This document shows positions 5,975-11,958 of a stretch of 14,172 nt of DNA, piece after piece (the stretch's first letter is position 1; the number at the start of each line of letters is the position of its first letter). The DNA comes from Chloroflexota bacterium (GTDB taxonomy: Bacteria > Chloroflexota > Anaerolineae > Fen-1058), in the NCBI GenBank assembly GCA_016219235.1, contig JACRBO010000296.1, positions 1 through 14,172 on the forward strand. Reading direction: 5' to 3'. Made by a program: the position numbers and the translations under genes. Under the pieces are notes generated by a model. The model saw only the letters and a program-made list of their open reading frames with translations, was not told the DNA's origin and did no database searches.

Positions 5975-7171
5975 TCGCTTGCGGCTTGTTAGCATCACGA
6001 TCAATGGAACGCTGACCACCGCCAGGATAATCAGCCACGGGCCAAAGCCTTTGGCTAAAGTCGTCGCGCCGCTGTCCGGGCTGAGTGCCGCGCGCCACTT
6101 CAACTCCAGACCGGTAAGCGTGGTATTGAGGCCGCGCTCGACGCCGCCCGCGCACGATGCGCCATCGCGATAGGCGGCCAACAAGGCTTGAATGCCGGTG
6201 CTGCCATAGGCATCGACAATTTGCTGCACCACGCCGCGACTCTGCGCGTAAGCCGCCAGCACTTCGGTTGCGTCGGTAGGCAGCGTGCCGCACATTGCCT
6301 CCAGCGACGGGGCTTGTCCGGCCTCCAGGGCTTGTTGCAGCGCCACGGCCTGCGCGGGATTGGGTTCGGCTTCGTTCAACGTCGCCAGCCCTTCATCCAA
6401 CCACGCGGGCACGGCATCGTAGCGCGGGAAGGCCGCCAGGTACATCATCAGGTGCGTCAATTCATGGGGCAAATCGCGCCGCAGTTGAAGATCAGCCCCG
6501 GGGCCAGACGGTATGGCGATGAGCACCACGCCCAATTCTGGCCGGGCCTGTCCGCCCAGCCATTCGTGTCCGGCTAACTCGATCGCGCTGCGCAGATCGT
6601 CGAGCGCGGCATAAATGTACACGTCCAATTTGTCAGGCGAGGTCACGCTCAATTGCTGTTCCAGACGCGGCAGCGTATCAGCTACCAATTTGGCCGCCGA
6701 AGTGCTCAACACGGAATCGCCTTGATACCAGTAAATACGTGCGTGACCTTCATCCAGTATCTGCCAGGCAAAGCGATTGTCGATGTATTTGAACGTGTGC
6801 AGTTCCGACTGCTGCCGGTTGCCGGCAACATCGACGACTTCCCACCAGTAGGTGATGATGCTGAAAGCGGCCGGGCGGGCGGCGGCAAACACGATCGTGG
6901 CCGCGAGATCGACCTCGGTCGCCGCCGCAAACCGATCGGCGGGTTGGCTGACCGGCAGGGCGCTGCCCGCTTGATAGAAGACAGTCGCTTGCGTGATCGA
7001 GATCGAACCGGAGGCGTGCGCCGAGAAAGCCAGCCATTCCGCGAATTGATACCGCGGTTCGGAAAACTCAAACTTGATCGGATCGGCGTGCAACCGATCG
7101 GCCGCCAACCGATCGACGGCGATCAGCGACACGAGCGCGATGAGCAGCGGCAGTACTAGGCGACGCATCAT
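5969..7171 (-). CDS. Membrane-anchored gluzincin metallopeptidase (peptidase MA-like)
   Basis: 400 residues. An N-terminal hydrophobic segment (5-19) acts as a signal peptide, and a C-terminal transmembrane helix at about 377-394 is followed by RKRS. That predicts an extracytoplasmic protein anchored at its C-terminus. The catalytic block PHELTHLMMYL gives HExxH at 236-240, and PAWLDEGLA supplies the third zinc ligand Glu260, 20 residues later, as in the MA-like gluzincins. Residues about 30-130 look like a beta-rich N-terminal domain (FEFSEPRYQFAEWLAF). Substrate unknown. The ATG overlaps the stop of the AEC gene as ATGA, so translation is probably coupled. A second Met follows directly. The stop codon lies inside island C. 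Confidence 0.85.
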   Translation of the reverse strand: MMRRLVLPLLIALVSLIAVDRLAADRLHADPIKFEFSEPRYQFAEWLAFSAHASGSISITQATVFYQAGSALPVSQPADRFAAATEVDLAATIVFAAARPAAFSIITYWWEVVDVAGNRQQSELHTFKYIDNRFAWQILDEGHARIYWYQGDSVLSTSAAKLVADTLPRLEQQLSVTSPDKLDVYIYAALDDLRSAIELAGHEWLGGQARPELGVVLIAIPSGPGADLQLRRDLPHELTHLMMYLAAFPRYDAVPAWLDEGLATLNEAEPNPAQAVALQQALEAGQAPSLEAMCGTLPTDATEVLAAYAQSRGVVQQIVDAYGSTGIQALLAAYRDGASCAGGVERGLNTTLTGLELKWRAALSPDSGATTLAKGFGPWLIILAVVSVPLIVMLTSRKRS

Positions 7172-8097
7172 GAATTCTGGAGTAGGGCGATGACGACGGT
7201 AAGTGTGATCGGGCTGATGACGGTGGACAAGACGACTGCACCGGTGACGAGTTTGGGTTCGGCTTCAAATTCCGCCGCGATGAGCGTGCTGATGACGGCG
7301 GCGGGCATACTGGCTTGCAAGACGCCCGCTTGTCGCGCTGGAACATTCAGGTTGAAGACGCCCGCCAGCGCAAAGGCTAACACGGGCGCCACCAGTAAGC
7401 GCAGACCGCTGCTGGTTAAGGCGGGTCGCCAATAATCGCCCACTCGCGCGTTAGCCAGCTGCATGCCCAGCAACACCAGCATCATCGGAATGGCGGCGCG
7501 CGCCGGAAAATCCAGACCATCCAGCACGGGCTGCGGCACCGTCCAGTTCAGGCTGCGCAGCGTTAGGGCCAGCGTCAACGCATAGATGTGCGGCATGCTA
7601 AAGACTTGTTTGACCACACCGCGCCAGCCGCCTTTGAAATTGGTGGCGATCAGCACGCCCAGCGTGTAGATCATGACGCTGCTGGTGACAAAGTAAATGA
7701 TAGCGCGCGCTTCAGCCTCTGCGCCAAAGGCCAGGCGCGTGACGCCCAGCCCATAATTTCCGGCATTGACAAACATGCTGGCGAGCATGAAGCCGGACGT
7801 CTGAAGCGGCGACAGGCGCAGGGCTTGCGCGCTCAGCCACGCCAACCCGCCCATGATCAGCGTCACCGTCGCGACGAAGGAACTGATCTGAAGCAGTTCC
7901 CCGCCGTCGATGCTGGACTGGACCAGCGAGACAAAGACCAGGCTGGGGCTAAAGATATAAAACGTCACCCGCGACAGCACCCGGATGTCGGGCCGGGTGC
8001 GGCGGGCGAAGAGATAGCCCAGGCCGATCGCGACGAAGATCGGCAGAATGTCTTGAATGAGAATATCGAGCAGGGTGCTCGTGAGCGAGCCGCTCAC
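7168..8097 (-). CDS. AEC-family transporter (auxin efflux carrier fold)
   Basis: 309 residues with about ten hydrophobic segments, the AEC/BASS-like arrangement of two inverted five-helix halves. Family signatures are TFYIFSPSLVF (45-55), MFVNAGNYGLGV (108-119, the broken-helix Asn-Gly motif) and AEFEAEPKLVTGAVVLSTVISPITL in the last helices. The family exports or takes up organic anions such as malate, or auxin in plants; the substrate here is unknown. The start is GTG, overlapping the HEAT-gene stop as GTGA, and its 3' end overlaps the peptidase start, so it is the middle gene of a tightly coupled trio. The start codon lies inside a short inverted repeat (8080-8098). Confidence 0.88.
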   Translation of the reverse strand: MSGSLTSTLLDILIQDILPIFVAIGLGYLFARRTRPDIRVLSRVTFYIFSPSLVFVSLVQSSIDGGELLQISSFVATVTLIMGGLAWLSAQALRLSPLQTSGFMLASMFVNAGNYGLGVTRLAFGAEAEARAIIYFVTSSVMIYTLGVLIATNFKGGWRGVVKQVFSMPHIYALTLALTLRSLNWTVPQPVLDGLDFPARAAIPMMLVLLGMQLANARVGDYWRPALTSSGLRLLVAPVLAFALAGVFNLNVPARQAGVLQASMPAAVISTLIAAEFEAEPKLVTGAVVLSTVISPITLTVVIALLQNS

Positions 8098-8098
8098 G
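8080..8098 (-). promoter_or_regulatory. Hairpin holding the AEC GTG start codon
   Basis: CGTGAGCG and CGCTCACG form a perfect 8-bp stem around a 3-base loop. The GTG start (8097-8095) and the HEAT stop (8096-8094) both lie in one arm. Such a structure would block independent initiation and let the ribosome finishing the HEAT gene open it. This is inference from geometry. Confidence 0.45.
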
Positions 8099-9086
8099 CG
8101 TCTTCGTCGTCATCGTCAATTTCTTGATCGAGCACCCACTCGTCTTCGTCGTCATCCTCAAAGTCTATCAATGTGAAGTCGAGGTTGTTGCCCTTGAATT
8201 CCAGTTCGTCCAGCGCAGCTTCGGCGTCTTCGTGCAAATGTTCGGCGTCGCTGAGCAGCACCGCCTGCAGCAATTGACGCGCCTTGTCGCCGCCGATCTG
8301 GCCCAACGACCAGACCGCCGCCTGCTGCACATTCTCATCCACATCGTCCAGCAGTTCGGCCAGGCGGCGCACAGCGGGTGTATATTCCAGTTCGCCGCAG
8401 GCGCGGGCGGCTTCGAAGCGCATTTCAGGCGCGGGCGAATTGAGTTCGCTTACGACCGTCTCGCCCCAATGTTCGTCATCGGCCGAGCGGCCCATGGCAA
8501 ACACCGCGCTGAGGCGCATGGGCAGCTCGGCGTGTTGATACCCTTGCCGGATCAAGTCGCCGACTTCGGCATAGCCCAGAAAACCCAGCGCTTCCAGCGC
8601 GCGGCGGCGCACGTCCAGCGCTTCGGTCGGGCTGGCATAGGCCGCCTTGAGGGCTTTCGTAACGGGCGCGACTTTGCTGGCGGGGATGTCTTCCAATTCA
8701 CCCGCGTAGACAAAGCGCCCCAATGCACCAGCGGCAGCCACGCGCACGCTCTCGATCGGATCGGTGAGCAGCTTCAATATCGGCGCGATCAGTGCGGCAT
8801 CGTCGTCTTCCCACAGACCTTCAAGAGCGGCGGCGCGCACGTCGGGGTCTTGATCGTTCAAGCCCAGCCGAAAGATTGCGCCGAAATCGACTTCGAAATT
8901 ATCTTCGGCGATATCGACGAGGTGGCGCATGGCCGCCTGCCGCCGATCGGCCGAGAGGGTGCCCCAGGCCGATCGGACCGGGGTTAGATCCGCGCGGTCC
9001 AGGCCGGATAGTGCGAACAGGCCGGCCACCGATATAGGCTCGGCTTCATTCTTCAAGTTCTTAAGTGTATCTTCAACGGGTTGCAT
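8094..9086 (-). CDS. HEAT-repeat protein with acidic C-terminal tail
   Basis: 330 residues, no signal peptide or membrane segment. At least six HEAT-type helices are visible by the 'xxVRxAAxxALG' pattern: PDVRAAALEGL (81-91), ESVRVAAAGALG (112-123), DVRRRALEALGFLG (158-171), PMRLSAVFAMG (189-199), EMRFEAARACGEL (221-233) and ENVQQAAVWSLGQIG (251-265). The last 23 residues are almost all Asp and Glu. HEAT proteins are scaffolds or, in the PBS-lyase-like group, phycobilin-related; no bilin gene is present, so a scaffold or adaptor is more likely. AAAGGA five bases before the ATG supports the start. It leads the HEAT-AEC-peptidase set, and its upstream side is filled by island D. Confidence 0.88.
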   Translation of the reverse strand: MQPVEDTLKNLKNEAEPISVAGLFALSGLDRADLTPVRSAWGTLSADRRQAAMRHLVDIAEDNFEVDFGAIFRLGLNDQDPDVRAAALEGLWEDDDAALIAPILKLLTDPIESVRVAAAGALGRFVYAGELEDIPASKVAPVTKALKAAYASPTEALDVRRRALEALGFLGYAEVGDLIRQGYQHAELPMRLSAVFAMGRSADDEHWGETVVSELNSPAPEMRFEAARACGELEYTPAVRRLAELLDDVDENVQQAAVWSLGQIGGDKARQLLQAVLLSDAEHLHEDAEAALDELEFKGNNLDFTLIDFEDDDEDEWVLDQEIDDDDEDA

Positions 9087-9097
9087 GTGAGTCCTTT

Positions 9098-9219
9098 GGT
9101 CACGTGGTCGGTTGGTCGAGTAGTCGAATGGTCAATCAGTGATCAGTCAATCGGTAATTGGTCAACTAATTACCGATTGACCGATTACCAATTTACTGAT
9201 TACCAATCTACCCGTTACC
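9098..9219. repeat. Degenerate 7-8-mer repeat island D with orientation switch
   Basis: Sixteen consecutive units of 7 or 8 bases. Nine GGT-type units come first (for example GGTCGGTT, GGTCAATC, GGTAATT, GGTCAACT; 9098-9167). Seven ACC-type units follow (AATTACC, GATTGACC, GATTACC and others; 9168-9219). At the switch, 9148-9159 and 9168-9179 are perfect 12-base reverse complements with an 8-base loop. Pairing extends outward to about 9139 and 9188 with one mismatch and one G-T pair. The last unit reaches the rseP stop codon (9219-9221). Confidence 0.85.
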
Positions 9220-10517
9220 TAATTCGGGATAATTGGATTGCTCAGGTCTTGAATGGTAATCAGCACCATCAAGCCCAGCAGCATGGCCATGCCGATGAGA
9301 TGCACCACGGCTTCGCGCTCCGGCGAGACGCGCTTGCGGCGCACGGCTTCGATCAGCACGAAGATCAAGCGGCCGCCGTCGAGCGCGGGCAGGGGCAGCA
9401 GGTTGGTGATGCCCAGCGCCAGGCTGATCTGTGCGACCAGGTTGAGAATCCAGAACGATTCACCGGTCTCAACCGTGTTCTGCACGGAAAGGCCGGCCAC
9501 CTGACTGATGCCGACCGGCCCCATGACGCGCGCTTCACTGGGGGCGATGAGGCCGCTGAGTAACCGGGTGGGCAGCGTGACGATCTGCTGCACAGTATCA
9601 CTGATATCGCCAATGGCAAACGACACGGCCTGACCAAAGGGATAAGACTGCAGATTGTAGTTGCCGTCGTTGCCCAGCTGCACGCCCATGGCGCCCTGGC
9701 CTTCAGGCGTCTGCTCCACGGTGCGCGGTGTGACAGTCACCGCAAACGTCTCGTCGCCGCGCTTCATCGTCAAGTTGATGGGGCTGCCCCGATGCGCGCT
9801 CACGAAAGTCTGCACCTGATCGATGCGGCGGATCGGATCGCCCCCCACGGCCACAATCGCGTCGCCGGCCTGGATGCCCGCTTGCTGCGCCGGCGATCCG
9901 GCGGCCACGTCACGGATCATGATCGGGATTTCGGGATAGCCGATCATGTAAGTGGCGGTGAACACGATCAGCGCCGCGATTAAATTCATGCCTGGCCCGG
10001 CCAGCAGCGTAATCGCGCGCCAGCGCTTGGGCGCATCGCCAAAACTGCCCTTGCCGCTCAGGCCTTCTTCGCCCAACATCCGCACGAAGCCGCCCAGCGG
10101 CAGCCAGTTTAGCGTGTATTCCGTGCCCGGATCGAACTCGCTTACTTCACCGTAAAGGAAGGCTTCGTTCGCACTGAACTGATCGAGCGTGGGCGCGGTG
10201 ACCGGCGTTTCTTCCAGGATCGTGATCGATTTGAGGATCAATCGGTCGTTGACCTTATCGGCCGTGGCGCGCACCACTTTGCCTTCTTCCAGCACTTTGG
10301 GCAATTTGAAATTGCGCGGAATGATCACCTGGCGTGAGCCAATCAGCATGGAGCCTTGTCCGCGCCACAGTCGCAGGGCGCGCGGCGGATAAAACATGCC
10401 AAACTCCAGCACGCGAATGCCTGCGCGCTTGGCGGCCAGAAAATGGCCCAGTTCATGAATGAACACGAGCGGTCCCAACACCAGTAAAAACGCGAAAACC
10501 TGCATTCCGATCGACAT
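9219..10517 (-). CDS. rseP: Site-2 (M50) membrane metalloprotease, RseP-like
   Basis: 432 residues. It is an intramembrane protease; in E. coli RseP cuts the anti-sigma factor RseA and leftover signal peptides. Seen: HELGH at 21-25 in the first membrane segment, LGGFVRMLGEEG (141-152), a PDZ domain at about 200-263, and LLPLPALDGGRL with zinc ligand Asp380. Final membrane segments are at about 357-372 and 404-422. Compared with E. coli RseP, there are about 70 extra residues between HELGH and GGFVRM (roughly 51-133). A strong promoter and structured leader lie upstream. The ATG at 10517 is preceded by GAAGG nine bases away; Met5 at 10505 is an alternative. Confidence 0.92.
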   Translation of the reverse strand: MSIGMQVFAFLLVLGPLVFIHELGHFLAAKRAGIRVLEFGMFYPPRALRLWRGQGSMLIGSRQVIIPRNFKLPKVLEEGKVVRATADKVNDRLILKSITILEETPVTAPTLDQFSANEAFLYGEVSEFDPGTEYTLNWLPLGGFVRMLGEEGLSGKGSFGDAPKRWRAITLLAGPGMNLIAALIVFTATYMIGYPEIPIMIRDVAAGSPAQQAGIQAGDAIVAVGGDPIRRIDQVQTFVSAHRGSPINLTMKRGDETFAVTVTPRTVEQTPEGQGAMGVQLGNDGNYNLQSYPFGQAVSFAIGDISDTVQQIVTLPTRLLSGLIAPSEARVMGPVGISQVAGLSVQNTVETGESFWILNLVAQISLALGITNLLPLPALDGGRLIFVLIEAVRRKRVSPEREAVVHLIGMAMLLGLMVLITIQDLSNPIIPN

Positions 10518-10571
10518 ACCTGCCTGCCTTCTGGTTGCCTCAACTCTTCGGATTCAATAGATCGCCGATTA

Positions 10572-10633
10572 CAGCAGAGCGGGCTACGTGCGTAGCCCCC
10601 GCGTATCCGGCGGCGTGGGAGCCGCTTCTGCTG
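10572..10633 (-). promoter_or_regulatory. Structured 5' leader of rseP (three-way-junction-like)
   Basis: The outer stem is CAGCAGA-GC 10572-10580 with GC 10624-10625 and TCTGCTG 10627-10633, one bulged base at 10626. Inside are a 7-bp hairpin, GGGCTAC (10581-10587) with GTAGCCC (10592-10598) around a 4-base loop, and a weaker 4-bp hairpin, CCGC (10599-10602) with GCGG (10610-10613). It starts about 16 bases after the predicted transcription start and ends about 54 bases before the rseP ATG. No known riboswitch class is recognised. Confidence 0.5.
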
Positions 10634-10655
10634 CAATTGGCTGAGACTATGGATG

Positions 10656-10684
10656 ATTATACCCTTGCGCTACAGGTCTGACAA
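10656..10684 (-). promoter_or_regulatory. Sigma-70-type promoter for rseP
   Basis: Read on the minus strand, TTGTCA (10684-10679), exactly 17 bases, then TATAAT (10661-10656): a perfect -10 and a 5-of-6 -35. It begins 12 bases past the mvaD stop. Transcription would start near 10649, giving a leader of about 130 bases. Confidence 0.8.
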
Positions 10685-10695
10685 TGAGAAAAGGG

Positions 10696-11691
10696 TTAGA
10701 GTAAGCGAGCGGGGCCGCCCGCGTGGGCGGTCACGATGCGCTTCACGCCCGCGATGCGGCTCAGGCGACGGGCCACTTCGGCTGAAGCGCTGGCCGGGCA
10801 CAACACGTGCACGTTCGGACCGGCATCGATGGTGGTACAGGCGGGCAGACCCTCACGTCGCCACTCAATCACGGCCTGCATCACGGCGAGGGTTGCGGGC
10901 TGCCAGTACATCAACACGGGCGACGATGTGATCATCACGGCATGCATCATCAATGAATCCAGTTCGACCACCTCGGCTAAGGAAGCGAAATCGCGATTCA
11001 GCACAGCCGATCGAGCCTGCGCCAACCGATCGGGCACAGATGCGATCCGGGCCGCTTGCAGCGGACTGGTATCCGCCAGCGCGTGGCCTTCCGTCGATCC
11101 CACCGCCTTGTGGCCCAGATCGATCAACGCGACGACATCGTGCAAGTCCCAGTGTTCGGCGGGCGCGATGGAGTGTGCGTAACTCGATCGATCATCGGTG
11201 CCCAGCGTCCATTCCACAAAGCCGCCCGGCACGCTGCGGCAGGCGCTGCCCGAACCCAGCCGCGCCAGCCGCGACAGATCGGCCTCGCTCAACGACAGGC
11301 CCGCCGCCGCACTCGCCGCCACGGCCAGCGCCGCAAACCCTGAGGCCGATGACGCCAGGCCCGCGCCCGCCGGAAATTCATTGCGGCTATCCACGCGTGC
11401 GTAGACCTTTGAGGTTTCCGAAACCTCAAAGGTCTTGCAGAGATCGCGCACCCGATCGAGCAAGCGCACCACGCGTTCGCGCCCCGGCCCGTTGATCGTG
11501 CGGCTGCCCAGCACGACGATGTCGGCCGTCAGTGACGGATCGAACTCGACGGTGGTGGTGGTGGTCAGGCCACCCATGTTCATCGACAGCGATGGATTAG
11601 AGGGCAGGCGCAAAGATTGATCGCGATTGCCCCAGTATTTGATCAAGGCGATGTTTGGACTTGCCTGCGCGGTTGCTTTCCCGGTTGACAT
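10696..11691 (-). CDS. mvaD: Mevalonate-pathway decarboxylase (diphosphomevalonate or phosphomevalonate decarboxylase)
   Basis: 331 residues, GHMP-kinase fold. It decarboxylates a phosphorylated mevalonate in isoprenoid synthesis: diphosphomevalonate to IPP in the classical route, or 5-phosphomevalonate to isopentenyl phosphate in the alternative route. Seen: SPNIALIKYWGNRD (11-24), PSNPSLSMNM (30-39), the ATP loop GLASSASGFAALA (111-123), GSGSACRSVPGGFVEW (146-161) and TIDAGPNVHVLC (287-298). Lys18, Arg152 and Asp289 match the catalytic triad of yeast enzyme (Lys18, Arg158, Asp302). The usual Lys in YWGKRD is Asn22. Residues 86-96 are encoded by a perfect DNA palindrome. No Shine-Dalgarno is clear. 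No other mevalonate gene is in the window. Confidence 0.9.
   Translation of the reverse strand: MSTGKATAQASPNIALIKYWGNRDQSLRLPSNPSLSMNMGGLTTTTTVEFDPSLTADIVVLGSRTINGPGRERVVRLLDRVRDLCKTFEVSETSKVYARVDSRNEFPAGAGLASSASGFAALAVAASAAAGLSLSEADLSRLARLGSGSACRSVPGGFVEWTLGTDDRSSYAHSIAPAEHWDLHDVVALIDLGHKAVGSTEGHALADTSPLQAARIASVPDRLAQARSAVLNRDFASLAEVVELDSLMMHAVMITSSPVLMYWQPATLAVMQAVIEWRREGLPACTTIDAGPNVHVLCPASASAEVARRLSRIAGVKRIVTAHAGGPARLL
11403..11435. repeat. 33-base perfect palindrome translated inside mvaD
   Basis: Arms AGACCTTTGAGGTTT (11403-11417) and AAACCTCAAAGGTCT (11421-11435) are exact reverse complements around the loop CCG. The element is 33 bases, so it adds 11 residues without frame change: KTFEVSETSKV, just before the strand leading to the ATP loop. 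It is AT-richer than the gene around it. Similar palindromes are, as I recall, dispersed in Chloroflexota genomes; copy number must be checked. Confidence 0.8.
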
Positions 11692-11958
11692 GTGGCGTAC
11701 GATACCTATGGTTATTTACTATTGCAAGTTTACCATGCACGTCGAGCCGGTCGTTTTTGTGCCATCTCGAACGCGTCTCGACCAGAGACGACAGGCGAAA
11801 CCTGCGGCCTATGCGTGTCAGACGCTACCTCTCCGACCCGTAACACCGTGCGGCCAATTGATCTGCCCAAATCCACCAGAACACGCTGAAGCAACGCCTC
11901 ACTGTTATGATTTTGCTCATACTCATCAACCATATTCAAAACAGAGGGTCGAGCAGCC
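11692..11958. other. Divergent intergenic region mvaD / DUF362
   Basis: 267 bases without a gene I can support. It should hold promoters for both directions. A weak minus-strand candidate is at 11699-11727, and TATGAT (11906-11911) is a possible plus-strand -10 without a good -35. A 17-base inverted repeat, CGTCTC-GACCA-GAGACG (11774-11790), might be a regulator site. A short minus-strand open frame (11730-11933) has no ribosome binding site and no recognisable domain. Confidence 0.5.
11699..11727 (-). promoter_or_regulatory. Weak promoter candidate for mvaD
   Basis: On the minus strand, TTGCAA (11727-11722), 17 bases, then TATCGT (11704-11699); each hexamer matches consensus at 4 of 6 positions. 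The start site would fall at or next to the mvaD ATG (11691), which would give a leaderless mRNA and would fit the missing Shine-Dalgarno. Confidence 0.3.

Noticed and set aside
8124..8987. Long plus-strand open frame (287 codons) opposite the HEAT gene
   Set aside because: It is antisense to a clear HEAT-repeat gene; its His/Gln/Arg-rich translation has no recognisable motif and follows from the codon bias of the real gene.
9098..9219. Short-repeat array considered as CRISPR
   Set aside because: Units are 7-8 bases, adjacent and degenerate, with no spacers and no cas genes nearby.
11553..11568. GGT triplet run as a microsatellite
   Set aside because: It encodes the Thr run of the conserved GLTTTTTVEF segment of the decarboxylase, so it is explained by the protein.
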